Source: Triadica sebifera (Eukaryota; Streptophyta; Magnoliopsida; Malpighiales; Euphorbiaceae). From it: DNA of 64,000 nucleotides. The DNA lies in the NCBI GenBank assembly GCA_023653625.1, contig CM042907.1, positions 25,233,501-25,297,500 on the forward strand, in the 5' to 3' direction. The notes under the pieces are model-generated. The model had not been told where the DNA came from, made no database searches, and saw nothing but the letters and a program-made list of their open reading frames with translations. Below, one piece after another: positions 43,200 through 56,284 of the stretch. The position numbers and the translations under genes were made by a program. The first letter of the stretch is position 1. Each line of letters begins with the position of its first letter.

Positions 43200-45380
43200 T
43201 GTAACACCTTCAATATAATTAGAAATAAACTCAATTATATTAAAGAATATTACAATGCACAAGATTTAAAATGCATTAAATTAAAACTTTAATGCATCAT
43301 AGTCGTAATGCCTTATATAGAAATCTTAAAACATCATATATAAATAAAACAACATGATAAAATAATAAAATTCAAATACAATTATTATAATGGCAATCAC
43401 TAGTTAAAAGGTTATACAAAAATGAGTAATTACAAAATTATATGACTTTGAAATATAAAGTATGTATGCCTATAACTACCCAATCCAACCAAAAATAACT
43501 AAAATCAAAAAGAACAATAAAGTTATCACCCACCTCTTGAGAATATTCTTTTCTCTGCAACTGGGCGTCCTTCTTTGTCGATTAATTCATGGGCTCCGAA
43601 CCTATGCATGAGAACACCATAGCTAAGCAAACTAATTCTTAGAAGTAGATAAAAACATGAAAAGCACAACATGCATGATACACTTGCCAACATACAAATA
43701 TGACTTGCCTCAGAATCCGCACATATAATAATTGTTTACAAGTGATGTTATGTTATAGTGTTCTCATACATATTACTTAAGTTTGAACATGACATAGTCA
43801 TTCAATTAACCATTAATCACACAAGTATATACCACATTTTAGAAATTATTTAAAATCATTTCATTGTCTGTTTTACTCTTAACTAGACCAAATTGGATAC
43901 AAGAATAAGAAAGGCTCTCAATTGAGCCAGCAAGATACCTACCTAAACTTTACAGAATACCTATATGAGGTAAAAGGAGTGTGAACATATAATAACCAAG
44001 GGAAAGCTCACCTGGCTTTAAGCCCTTGTCCTTCAAGAATCTCCAAAGGGATGAACCTAGGTTATCTGATACTAATCTTTCCTCAATGACATGTCATATA
44101 TTCTAACTCTAGTCCTAGTTAGAATATTGGGTATAAATCATTTCACAACACTTATCATATTTGTATTATTTAATTACCATAATTTTTTGTATTCCATAAA
44201 TGTACCACTTGTTCATTTTATACCATGAAATAATTAGAATAGCATAGGTATACCATCTTAAACCAAATCAACCATTGATTCAAATGCCAAAATATAAGAA
44301 AAATAAAAGTTAACAACTTCACACCAATGAATTACTTTTCACGGTCGCGAAATTCCTTCACGAGTAGTTTATCAGTGAATCAAACAATGATTCAACCTCT
44401 GAATCAACTACTTTCATGGCAGTGACCATCTCTTCACGGACATGAACCAAACCATGAACTCAATCATAAAAATACCTGTGACAAGTCTGTTTCAACCAAA
44501 AATACCATATCACGACATTCATACCCGTGAACAACTAGTTCAATGCCATGAATCTAAAAAATTTCAAAATGAAAACATAACATAAAAACTTCATATGCAA
44601 AATGTCTCTAAGATTGACCAATGTCAACCATCCTATCAACATTCCAACATGCATTCAAGCTAATTAATATACCATTAACCTTTCTAAACATCAACATATA
44701 TAATAAATATCACATTTATAAATTAAAAACAACCATTCTCACATAATAGCATAATAAATCCCCAATATGCATATCAACCTTAAATCAGGCCATTTATCAC
44801 ATTATTGACCCATCATAGCATGATCAAAGGAAAACACAACATATTCATAAAACTCGAGTCTTTAAGTGTGGTTATATACATATCTTTCACCTAGGATAGA
44901 GCCTAACTAAAACTCTAACTCTTCAATTTTGCCCTCTTCCTTAAGATGGACCTCTAGACTCTTTTATAGCTCCTAGCAACAAACAAAATATTCTCTTAGC
45001 TCTGGAATGTAAAGGAACTCCAAAAGCACTTAAAACTGAGCTTCTCTTTCACAAACTCAAAGACACTCTCTTTCTCCTCTCTCTCACGTTCCTCAACAAC
45101 AACTTAGATCTTTTTGGGTGGAAATAGTGAAAAAAATGTTTCTAAAGATGATAGCAGAAAAAGGTGACATGTTTGGTTGGTTTTTAGATAGTGTAAAGCG
45201 AATTTTAAGTAATGGCAAAGAGAAAGTCGTGTTTGTCTCACCTACTCTTGACCACCCAGGATTTACTGTCGTGACTCACCATTCATGGGTGTGAACCCCT
45301 TATTCATGATCATGATAAACTTTCATAATTTGTGAATTGAAAATCCAATTAACTTTATTTAAAACCCTTCTTAACTCCCA
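43200..45380 (+). repeat. Ty3-type LTR-like arm, left (inverted relative to 48861-51632)
   Basis: It begins TGTAACACCTTCAATATAATTAG. The reverse complement of 51632 leftward begins tgtaactcctttttatataattgg and stays alignable, with a second clear match around aatgacatgtcat (44088 on this side, about 50498 on the other). Both arms carry cacg...cgtgaa phrases (44338-44540 and 45270-45300). The start and length fit a chromovirus-type LTR. No gag-pol lies beside it, so it may be a solo LTR. No target duplication was found. Confidence 0.5.
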
Positions 45381-45385
45381 ACTCT

Positions 45386-46855
45386 TAAGAAGTTGACATG
45401 TCATTATTATTTTTAGTTAAATGATCAAATTAGCCTTTGAACTATACCTAAAAGTTTGAGTTGGATCCAAACTTTGACTCAGCATAATTAAACCCTTTAT
45501 TTTTTAACCCAATATAAATAAGCCCTTAAACTACCCTGATTTATTTCTCCTTTGACAAAACTCATTGAGTTAACTCAGCTATTAATTACAAACTAATACG
45601 TGACACATTTTCAGCTCAACTTAAAATTTATTTTTCTTTTCATTTTCAAAAAAGAAAAAATTATATTAAAAATTAGTTTTTTAAAATAAAAAATAATTTT
45701 AATAATGATTTTTTTAATATAATTAGTATTAATAATGAATTGTATCTAAAACATATTTTTAATTTGTATTTATTTCATTCCTTCTTCTTCCTCCCCAAAT
45801 CCCTCCTCTTTCAGGCCACGTAAAAATCCTAATCCCAACACTATAGCCACATGGTATCCCTCTTGCTCCTCATTGCTATATGTGGTTATGTTTAGCAATG
45901 TTAATTTATTTGAAATTATGTTGGTTGTATAATTTTTTGATATCTTTAATTGCATTGGTTTTATTAAATATACCCGAATGATCACCACATTCATCCATAA
46001 AGTTTTGAAACCCTTTTTCTATCAACTGTCCCTCGATATTCAGAGAGCCTCTATAGTCACCTATCTGCAAGGCCATGATAACCTATTTCAGAGCCCATTT
46101 GACAAATGTCATTGTGCAATTATGAGCTCACCTACATTAGCTAGACTCAAAATCACTCCGGTTTGGAACAATTTTTCCACTTTAGTAAGTAGCTTGTGAT
46201 CCTTAACACCCAAATGGCTATTTGCTAATGTGTTGAATGCCAATAAATCATATAAGAAAAAATGAATTCGACTTAGTCTAAGTATCGCTAGGTCTATATG
46301 AATTTTAGTGTTCATTGTAAAAACCATGATTATTTCCTCTGCACAGTAAAAGTTCAAAATTCCATTCATGAAGCTTAAAATTCCCAATAAATTCATAACT
46401 ATTGATGATTTATCCATTGTAAATCAAATGAGATCTTCAACCACAATCATCGACTTGTTTGTAGTTTGTAATAGAAGCAATTTAAGACCAAAATCATTTG
46501 AAACTATCAAAAGATCGATAAAATCTTTTTTGATTTTATTATTACGAAAAAATTATTTAATTTTTTATTATAAAAACAAAATTTGAGTATATTTTATTCT
46601 TTTAAAAAAATTAAATTTTAAATTGAGCTAAAAAAGTGTCATATGTCAATTTGTAATTGTTAGCTAAGTTAGCTCAACAAGTTTTATTAAAGGGGACATA
46701 AATTAGGATAGTTTAGGGGCTTATTTTACCATATAAAAAAATAAAGGGTTTAATTATATTAAGTCAAAGTTTAGGGTCTGGCTCATACTTGTGGATATAG
46801 TTCAGAGGCTAATTTGACCCTTTAACCAAAAAAATGACACATGTCAACTTCTTAT
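45386..46855. mobile_element. Pack-MULE-like element carrying a host gene fragment
   Basis: Long terminal inverted arms of about 250 bp flank it: 45386-45640 on the left and 46608-46855 on the right. Both read (in element orientation) aagaagttgacatg, then tcaaattagcct, ttgaactata, aattaaaccctttat and aaaact-tgag-taact-agct. Long terminal repeats around captured gene sequence are typical of Mutator-like Pack-MULEs. I could not find a clean 9-bp target duplication, because the right arm is followed by a second related arm. The arms are clearly diverged, so the element is old. Confidence 0.7.
45996..46525 (-). pseudogene. BCS1-like AAA-ATPase fragment captured in the element
   Basis: The minus strand reads GLKLLLLQTTNKSMIVVEDL (Walker B region), then SIVMNLLGILSFMNGI, IIMVFTMNTKIHIDLAILRL, SRIHFFLYDLLAFNTLANSH, LGVKDHKLLTKVEKLFQTGV and, after a frameshift near 46109, WALKxVIMALQIGDYRGSLN. 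This order is the C-terminal half of plant BCS1/ASD-type AAA-ATPases: Walker B, sensor 1, the R-x-G-R arginine-finger region, and the helical tail. The Walker B Asp and the R-P-G-R motif are altered (RLSR). The P-loop half is absent. About 175 codons are covered, without introns. Confidence 0.8.
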
Positions 46856-46860
46856 AGGTT

Positions 46861-47030
46861 AAAAGGGTAAGCGAGTTAACCTAATGGTTTCTGTTAAAAA
46901 GACAAATGGTGGTATAGTTCAAGGACTTAATTGTATTGGTTTGAAATTTAAAAGGTATAATTGTACTGAGTCAAAATTTAGAGTGTGACTTGTTCTTTTA
47001 GGATAGTTCAGGGGGTGATTTGACCATTTG
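46861..47030. repeat. Second, tandem copy of the MULE-like arm
   Basis: It repeats in direct orientation the pattern of 46661-46830: gagttaacctaatgg..., atagttcaaggacttaattgta, gagtcaaaatttag, ggatagttcagggggtgatttgacc. It may be the end of another family member, or a duplicated terminus that left the element with two right ends. Confidence 0.6.
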
Positions 47031-48860
47031 GCCTAAATATTTTCAATGAGACAAAGATTGACAAGTTTGCAATTTTTTTAGAAAAATGATTCAAGATTGT
47101 TGGAGAGTTTTTAATCAAATATTTGTTTTCCTTATATTAGGACCTTATAACCAACTAAGAAATTAAAATGATTCAGAAAGAAGAAAGGTGCTTACCAGTA
47201 CTCCTCAAACAAATAAACAAATCATTCTACTCCACTTTGCACATCTAACAAGTGAAGAATTTGAAAAAAGTTAATTAAATTTTAGTGCTTTATTGTGTTC
47301 ATGAAGCAATAAACTCGAGTTACTAAATTTTATAATGACCTTATATGGGAATTAACCACTTGAGTTAGCAAACCTATTCTTTTCAAATAACTAGAGGAGA
47401 GATGAATGGGAAAATGATCAAATCCCCAGTACTTAATATTATAGAGATATTAGCATGAAGTACACATATAAGGAAGAAGTTGAGCAAACCTCCAAGACAA
47501 GAAATTTGTGATTCATGTTGATTCAATGATATTGTACAATGCTTCTCTTTGTACTTAAGAGTCAACTTTGAGAGGCATCTCATTACTGTTTTCAAATAAA
47601 ACTTTAGATTAACATACCTCATTTACTAATTCTTTAATAGAAATAACATCTTCTACTTTATTTAAAAGTTCAAGCAATACCTAATAAGGTATAATAGGAA
47701 ACCAATAATAAGGATTAAAACATGAAAAAAATGATAATAAACAAACTTAAATCATTTAAAGTTGCAAATTAGCAATTAGTAGCATAAAGAACTTGCAAGA
47801 TAATTAAGTTTTTAAAACATTATCTATTGAGAAAATGAAGAAAAAAACAAAGAAAAATTGTTTATTCATTGATTAAATATAATGGTCCAAATTCAAACAT
47901 TTTTTTGCAATCTCAAACTTAGTTGATCCAATGCTTCATTGTAGTCAACACCATTAAAAACTACAGTTAATTGCAAAACTTTCATAAATAATTAAAGGGA
48001 TTGCATAGCCTCTATCTATAGGTGCAATGTTAGGAAAGGAAACATATTTTAAGAAAGATATTTCAATGTATTTCTTATTAGAATATCATAAAATTCAATT
48101 AAATAAAATTTGTTAAATTTACTAGAGCATATCACATAGGTACCTTTTCTTGGCAATAGGATAAAGACAGTGGAGTTCTGAAAGGACTATGTTGAGTAGT
48201 ATGAGAGTCAAGCTACTTAAAACTCTTGTAACTTCATGGACCATTGTAACCATATACAATGATATCAAAATACAACAAAATAAATTTTAGCAAAAGCATT
48301 TGAAGAATTCATAAACGTGTACCAACAAAAGTCATAAATAGACTCCCCTTACTTAACGATGAGACCCACAACATAAGAATCTAATTTTCCAAAAGATTAA
48401 CACCATATATGCAAAGAAAAATAAGTGGAAAAGGAAACAATTTTTTTCTTATTGCTTTTCAAATTGGTTGAAACAATGAACTTACCTTCATCAACATCCT
48501 AGGAAAATGCATTAGAATCACTACAACCAACATTATCTAGTCTATTCACAAGACTAATGTTATTATATTATGCATATAAAATTATTATGTGATTACATGT
48601 TATAGTTCATGATTGCCTAACCATTTACAATGAGAAAACATGCAGGGTATTATCCTAAGAACTCATTAAAAAATAGACCCATTGAAAGACCTTAATGGTA
48701 AATTAAATGAATATGTAAATAAGAAGAAGAAAAAAGAGAAGACTATAATTCCCACCAATTAGGGCTTAATTGAAATGTTGGATTAAGAAAAAAAAAGTAT
48801 GTAATTAAGTTTATGGATATATGAAAAAAGTATAAAAAACATATGAATAAAGATAAGAAA
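47031..48860. other. No gene recognised; scattered exon-like stretches
   Basis: On the minus strand several open stretches end in donor-like sequences: about 48560-48490, 48240-48145 (ending AAAAG|GTACC), 48020-47935, 47620-47400, and 47230-47170 (ACTG|GTAAGC). The translations contain many aliphatic and charged residues but no domain I recognise. They could be exons of a captured or dead host gene. Confidence 0.3.
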
Positions 48861-51109
48861 TGGGATGCCACTGGTTTCATACCCGTGACTGAAGTTTTAA
48901 TATCGTGAACCATCGCAAGATGGATTTGTTAATTTGAGTATATTCACGTCGTAAAGGACTAGTCACACTCATGAAATATTTGAAACGAACTCGTTTTCTC
49001 TCTCACACAACTTTTTGAAAGAAACCCTAACCCTCATTCTTCCTTCTTCATATCAGAAAGTTTATCCCTATATTTTTCCTTCATTTTTAGTCCCCAAACA
49101 CCAAATTTGTAGTTATAAAAATGAGATTTGCTCAAGTTTTTTAGAAAAGAAAAAGGAAAGGAAAGAGATTGGGCTAAGGAAACAAGTTTAAAAGAAGATG
49201 AAAAGAAAGAAAGATGTCACTAAAAGACCCATTTCTAGATCTTCAACATTTAAAGGATATATAAAGGTAGAAAAACTCTTCAGGAGGAAAGTGAAGCTTA
49301 AACTAGGAAGAAGAAGTGATCTTAAAAGCTCCAAAATTTAGGTTAGTCCATATATATATCTCTCCATAGATTTAAGAATTTATGATATTAGTTAGCATTC
49401 TAATAAGCTAAAGATGTGAGCTTGATGTGTTATAAATTAGTAATTAGTCGAGTTAATAGCTTATACCTTAAATGCTACTCATTGTAATAGATTAGTTGAA
49501 ATAAAAATAATGGTTTTTTTGTGGAATTAAACATGTTAAATATATTACATGTATGAACTTGAGTTAAATATATGAATTATTGTTAATAGGGATCATTGGC
49601 ATTGGCCAATTTTAGGAATTTAACATTAGGATTGTTGTGTGTTCTATTTTGGCATGGATTGGGAATACTGGAATTTCTAGATTCACGCTCATGAACAAAT
49701 GTTCACGACCTTAAATCGCACTTTCCAGATAATGTAAAGTTTTAGGGCAAGAGCTTGTGAGCAAATATTCACCACCTGATTTTCGATTTGAAAGGTTGTG
49801 AATACTTGGCTTCACACCCGTGAAGTAATCTTCACGACCGTGAAGATTAAACTCATATGGTAGTTTGGGTCCAATAGCTTTCACGAACAAAGCCAGGACT
49901 AGCATTATGGGCGGCAACTCGTGAAGGTTTTTTTTACGCCCGTGAACCCTTGAGTCACGGTTGTGAAAACTATTAAAAACCAGAATTTAATATTAATTAA
50001 AGTAACTTGAGAAGAAATCAGGGTGAGATTAAATATTTCTAAATTTACAAAAGTGTGAATGAGATTACTATAATGGAATTAAAGTTAAGTATATGTTAAT
50101 AAAGTCTGATAACATATTGTTAGTTTTCTAAATATGTGAGTGAAATATATTAAGGAATAAATGTGAATTGGATATGTTGTATGATTGATAAAAATTTGCA
50201 AGTAATAACAAATAGATGTTAGGCATCACTAGAAACTCAAAATAATGAGCATGGTGAAAATGCGATTGTGATTATAACATCATTCCACTACTTGAAATCT
50301 TATGCATGATAATCGATGATGTAATTTAAGTCAGGTATGAGATGATAAGGTATACTATAATGATGAATATTAAGATAATTGTTGTTTGACTTCAAGTTCA
50401 TGGAACCTATTTATAAATGTTGTGATAACAGAAAGCAAGATTTGAGAATCCAATCATAAATGTCCATAACGTCTAACTTAGGACTAACGTCATGATAGAT
50501 GACATGTCATTAAGGGTATAAATGGTACCATGGATATAAAAAGTTAATTATGATACTTTTCACCATAGCCTGCGACAAACATTCTTACTTTAGTCGGCGA
50601 GCGATAAACTTTTAGGCCATATTACTATGTTTGAGTTAAAAGTGCTACATGTTTTGATTAAGTTTAAATAATGTATATTATGTCTTTCAATAATAGAGTG
50701 AGTGAAGGTTATGTTATAGGGTATTGGATTAAAAAACTAGATAATGGTAATCCTTATAAGCTATGTAAGAGATGAGAATGTGCATGTGATGATGATGAAA
50801 TATTTGTATTCAACTAAGAAGTGAATGATACTACATGCGGAATCCAATAAACTTGATGAGTATGAACAAAGGTATGTTGTGATAATTAAATATTTGGATG
50901 TAGTAAAATGACACTATAATAATCCATAGTATGTATGAGGATAGTTATGCATGTATTGAACATATGTTGATGTATTTCTATTTATTTAGAAGAACATATT
51001 AAGAACTTAAGTACACTATGTAATACTTAATGAAATTAAGTAATGACTGAACATGACAAAAAAGACATGCACTATGAAACTTTATTGTATATACTATTGT
51101 TTTTTTTTT

Positions 51110-51203
<94 letters not shown>

Positions 51204-51632
51204 CTAAGTACAAGTTGATTAGTATGTGAGTGTTTTGTACGTGCAGATTAGTACCAGATAGATCGTTGCTGACTGGGAGCCTGAAAAAAAGAGTCACATG
51301 ACATAACACATTTAGATTAGGTGATACACTAAAAACATTAATTACTTTAATTTCTTATTTTAAAAAGTTATGTATTTCGCTTTGGGGCTTTGATTGTAAA
51401 CCTTAAGCTTATTTGAAGCTTAGTATAGTATTTAAATGAAACGTCAAATTTTATTTTGTTTTCTCACTTATTTAATTTATATGGAATTTAAAATAGTTCT
51501 CATAACCATGATGCAACTAAAGTGAATTTTAAAAAAAAAAGTTTTTAAAAGTTCATCAGGTTTTCAAGATATGTTATTGTAATATCCACTTGTAATGTTG
51601 AATTTATTCCAATTATATAAAAAGGAGTTACA
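48861..51632 (-). repeat. Ty3-type LTR-like arm, right (inverted)
   Basis: The reverse-complement partner of 43200-45380. It contains many cacg...cgtgaag phrases (49680-49970), a purine-rich block around 49140-49330, and at its right end the complement of tgtaactcc. The microsatellite at 51116-51201 lies inside it. It could be a solo LTR in the opposite orientation or one arm of a very large fold-back structure. Confidence 0.5.
51116..51201. repeat. (CT)n(CA)n(TA)n compound microsatellite
   Basis: Adjoining perfect runs: CT about 51116-51130, CA 51131-51160, TA 51161-51201. Confidence 0.95.
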
Positions 51633-52284
51633 AAGATAAATAGTCCAATCAAATGAAAAAAACAAATGACACCATTTAATGCCTTTGAGGAAATTCTTAG
51701 GGTAGGGATTGGTCTTGAACTAATTATAGAAATGGTGGGTTCTTTGTGGAGGCAAGATAAGGCTTCTTCAATGGTTTTAGTAGCTACTTCCCATGGCCAA
51801 ATCATGTTGTTATTTTTCTACCATTGAGCTTTCGTCTTGAGACTTGAAAATAGCCTAGGGAGAGAAGCAGATTGGCTTTGGTAAACATGCTATAATTAAT
51901 TATAGAAATGGTGGGTTTTTTCTGCAAGTACTTGAACAGTGGTCGGCTAAACAAGAGACTCAGCGAAGATGATGGCAGTCGCTGCAATGTAATTTCTCCC
52001 TCTTTTTTTTTACAATAAATGGAATATCTAAAGCCCTTTCTCTCATTTCTGAAATCTCTAATGGCTGTGTGATCTAGGCTCCAAAACCAATGGTCAAAAC
52101 TGGAATATTAAACCTAGACGACCGCTTCCTCTACAAAATTATGGCCTGATGATGGCAACGATGAGCCAGAAGTGGAAGCCAATGGAGAAGAAGGGAGAGC
52201 AAGAGGAAGAAGCTTCTAGAGTCGGTGTTGTAAAGGAGAGATAGATGAAGATAGTGAATAAGAGAATGAGGGGAAAAGTGAAGA
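51633..52284. other. No gene recognised
   Basis: It contains a short direct repeat, taattatagaaatggtggg (near 51719 and 51895). Minus-strand frames at 51545-51805 and 51802-51987 share the resulting peptide (K-x-P-T-I-S-I-I). They have no family resemblance. It may belong to the interior of the CACTA element that ends at 52585. Confidence 0.4.
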
Positions 52285-52585
52285 TTTTAAATGACCACAA
52301 TTTTGGTTACTAATATAATTTAGTGATCACAACATTTGAGTCGTTATTTAATGACCACGACAGTGGTGGTTGCAAAATCGTCACCAAAATCTTACACCAT
52401 TTTTTGGCACATGATGTAGTGACCATCATAGTGGTTGCTAAAGGTTTAGTCGTAATTTGATCGCTGATTGTCGCCATTTAGTCGCTATCGAAAAATATAA
52501 AAAATTTAGTCCTCCAGCGGTCGCTATCTGATAGCTATTAAGCACCACAAACATGTAGTCGCTAAATAATTATTTTCATATAGTG
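52285..52585 (-). mobile_element. CACTA transposon terminus
   Basis: The stretch ends ...ttttcatatagtg, the complement of a CACTATATG-type CACTA end. The preceding 300 bp is dense in gcgact / agtcgc, ggtcgct and gaccac words in both orientations, typical of CACTA subterminal repeats. The partner terminus was not found. Confidence 0.55.
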
Positions 52586-53909
52586 TGTATCTATCTTGAT
52601 TAACTATCACTGAAAAGACATAAAATATGATAAACATGAAACTATAAAAGAACAATGTTTGAAACATAGAACAATAAAAGAACATATTTCTCTAATGTAT
52701 ATTTTATATTTTTGAAAATCTACACTCAATTTCACTTCTTATTTTTGCACGTTAAGCTAAGAACAATAATTGAACATGTTCCCTAATTTATATTTTACAC
52801 CTGGAACAAAAATTTATAGTATGTAAGCTAAGAATAGTAATAAAAAGTGCTAAAATGAAATAATTCTCAACAAATAGCATGAAACTTCTCATCTAATTAG
52901 AAAATAGAAAAAAAATGACATTTTGGGTGGCTAGGAGAAATATTTCAAAAGATCAAATATAGAATATTAAAATTCAAATATAGAAAGAAAATAATTAAGT
53001 AAAAAAAATGTAGACAATTTTCTCATAATCCTCGTCAATAATCCAATTAGTCAACTACTAGTGGTTAGCCACATATTCCACCAAGTTAAGACAAACAAAA
53101 AGAAAGGTGCACTTAAGAAAATAGGTAATTTCATTTATTAGGACACAAATTGAAAAAGCTTTCACCCAACTGAACTGAAGTGAAAACATTTAAGAACAAG
53201 TCAATTCCATAATATACAATCTATCATATTAATCATCTTCATCTTGATTTCTTCATTGCCAATGAGCCCAAAGTGCTCAAGCACATTGCTGAACCTAGTA
53301 CTTTTTTTCACCTTCTCTTAGTAACATATAAACTTCTTCTATTTTAAATTAATTGCCTTTAAAGAAACATAAAAACATATAGAAATTAAAGATGGAAAAA
53401 AGGAAATACAAGTAAGAACTAAGCTAATAACGATTGACAAATAAATCAAATTTCCCAACCTTCTAACTTGGGCAATAGTTACACAAACCAAAAATGCAAA
53501 ATCCACAAAGATTTACTCCATCACTCATATATAATGTCATTCAAGCACAAAGGCCTATCCTTAACTTCTCTAGAATGGAGGTGATATAATACTTAATTAG
53601 TAGACTAATTTTTTCATCCATCAGGATTTTAAGAGAAATAAAAAATACTAACTATAAACCAACTATATTTGTCCTTATAACTAATACAGAAAACATAAAA
53701 TTGCAAAAAAACCTAAGGTTTTACTTTCAGTCTCTTATTTCAAATTTTATATTTTAAATCAAGCATAAAAAAAAAACTAATGAAAATATGGATAAAAAGT
53801 CATATAATTTTGAAAGAACTCCTTAAGTACATGTGTAGTCAACAAATCTTCATAGCTTGAGAGGCAAATCTTGAGTCTTGACAATGCAGGGATCGAGGAG
53901 AATAAGGAG

Positions 53910-54062
53910 AGACTTGGTGACTATAGCGGGCAACATGGAGAAGAGGGATTATTGAGCGTGATTGCTGACTGGAAGCAAGGCGAGGCTTGGTGGCTACAGC
54001 ATGCAGTGTAGATAAAAAGATTATTGAGCATGATTGTTAGCTAGCACAAGGAGAGACTTGCG
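53910..54062. repeat. Imperfect tandem repeat, about 72-bp unit
   Basis: The phrase gacttggtg(a/g)cta recurs at 53911, 53984 and 54055, with attattgagc(g/a)tgattg between copies. About two full units and part of a third. Confidence 0.7.
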
Positions 54063-54201
54063 GTGTGTGTCGTGGAGAATAGAGATATATGCACATTAAG
54101 GTCTAAGAAGTAGAATCTAAGTCAGCTTATATACTAAGGCTTTTTTTTTCCTTTTTTTAATAATGTTAGATATTCAATAATTTTACATTTTGGAAATTAT
54201 A

Positions 54202-54207
<6 letters not shown>

Positions 54208-54251
<44 letters not shown>
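54208..54251. repeat. (TA)n microsatellite
   Basis: About 22 TA units in AT-rich DNA. Confidence 0.9.
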
Positions 54252-54253
<2 letters not shown>

Positions 54254-56284
54254 TCATTAATTATAAAGTATATAAATATATAAGTTTATTAAGTATATTA
54301 ATTATGTATTTTTTATTTATTAATATAATTTAGATTAGTATTTAAGTTTAATATAATTCAATTATTTAGATAAAAAATCATAACATAATTAGAACAATTA
54401 ATAATTTAGATTGACTTATTATATAACTATAATGCACTTATTATTAATTAGGTTACTTTATAATAGATTGCACTTAAAATGGTTTATCAAATAATTTATT
54501 ATATAATCTATATTTATCATATAACATAATTAGAATAAATTCTAAATGTTAAAAAAATAATTAGTGATAAAAAATTAGAGTCCAAAATGGAAACTAGCAA
54601 TATATTACAAATTTTTTTTTGCATACTAATAACAAAAACAGTAGATTGACGTGATGGTGAGCTTATCCTAAACTTATATTAGATATTGTGAATTCAATTT
54701 TCTACATCATCATCATCATAAACTTTTTAGCATATAAAATTGTTTTTAATTAAAAATGTCATATTAATTATGTTAACTAATTAACAATTTTAATTTTAAC
54801 TTTATGGATTAAAATATATATAATTATAAGTTTAAGATATATTATATTTGTATAATAATCTATAAAAGTTATAAATAATATTATATAAAAATTATTTTAT
54901 TCTTATTAATTATTACATATATTAAAATTATAAACATTTACATATCAGTTCTATGAGTACAATTCGGTTTTAGAATATTTCTGAGTAATTTAGTATATTT
55001 TTTAGTTTGAATCTTACTAAAAGATATAGATCCATCAAAATTAATATCAACGGTACATTTCAATTCGGTTTTAGTTGAAAAAATCAATGGTTCAATTCGG
55101 TTCAGAATCTTTTTACTTAATTCTACAATTCAATAAGGTAAAATTCAGGATTCGTGTACAACCTAGTGTAAATACAAAACTTAAATTTCAATATCAAAAT
55201 AGATAGAATGACTATCATAAAATGACTCTCTATATATATGCACACTATAAATCAATAGAGTTTTAGTATTTTATTAAAATTCAACTCATAATTTAATACT
55301 TTTGTATGAATTTACTAATTTAATTTTTTTAACTTTAAAACTAAGATTTCATTAAAATTCAACTACTGATATATGAAAATAAAAATTATAAAAAATATCA
55401 AAATTCTGTAGAAAAAATAAATAGAATAGATGTCAAATACTCTTTGTAAATAGCATCACGTTAATATCTCCTTGTTTCTACTTTATATTATATATAAATC
55501 TTTATTTCGCCTTTCGTGCACAGGTGAGTAAAATATGATTATTTATTTTAAATAAATATTTTTTTAAATTAAGTATAAAGTATTTAATAAATTATTTTTG
55601 TGTTTTTCCGCTTTATAAAAAACTAAATTAATTAAAACAAATATAGATATGCAGATATGCAATGCAACTCTCAATAAGTATTTTAGTAAAATTCAAATTC
55701 TAAATGTCTCGACAATATCTTTAATTATTTGAAGGAAAGAAAAAAAAAACGAAATGTAAAAAATTATTTTTTGACACAAAGTTTGTTATCAAAAAATAAA
55801 AATAATTTTGAAATTTATTTATAGAAATTGAAGGCACCTTTATATCTTCAACCGATTCTTAAAGTCATAATTGCACTTATGAATTGATACTTTCAGCAAT
55901 TTGATGTTGTAACTTGACAAATAACAACATATTAAAATTGCTTCAGCAAAAAAAATAAATAAATAAATAAAGTATTATTTCATAATCAGATTGGCCTAAT
56001 GTATGTATTTTTCCTAAAACAACGTCGGCACAATTTAATACTAAAATGTCCACAACTAGCCATTATAAGATCATCAAATGTTAAAAATATTATCTTTTAT
56101 ACTTCATGCTTCGACACTCAAATATGTATTTATGAATTCAACAATAAAGTTAGCAATTGTAAATTGACAAATTTATTTTTTCTGTCACGAGTTGAGAGCC
56201 TTGTTTTTTCTCTCACGGGTTGAGAGGTCAGTATTTTTAGTTATGTGGCTTTTAGCTTACTTGGATAGAAGTTTGACTTTCTTA

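Larger units (their letters stand above)
52586..56280. other. AT-rich gene-poor stretch
   Basis: No supported gene. It holds the 72-bp tandem at 53910-54062, a (TA)n run at 54208-54251, (aaat)n near 55955, and a repeated ttcaattcggttttagttga phrase around 55000-55100 that suggests another old DNA transposon end. Very high AT makes frames uninformative. Confidence 0.5.
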
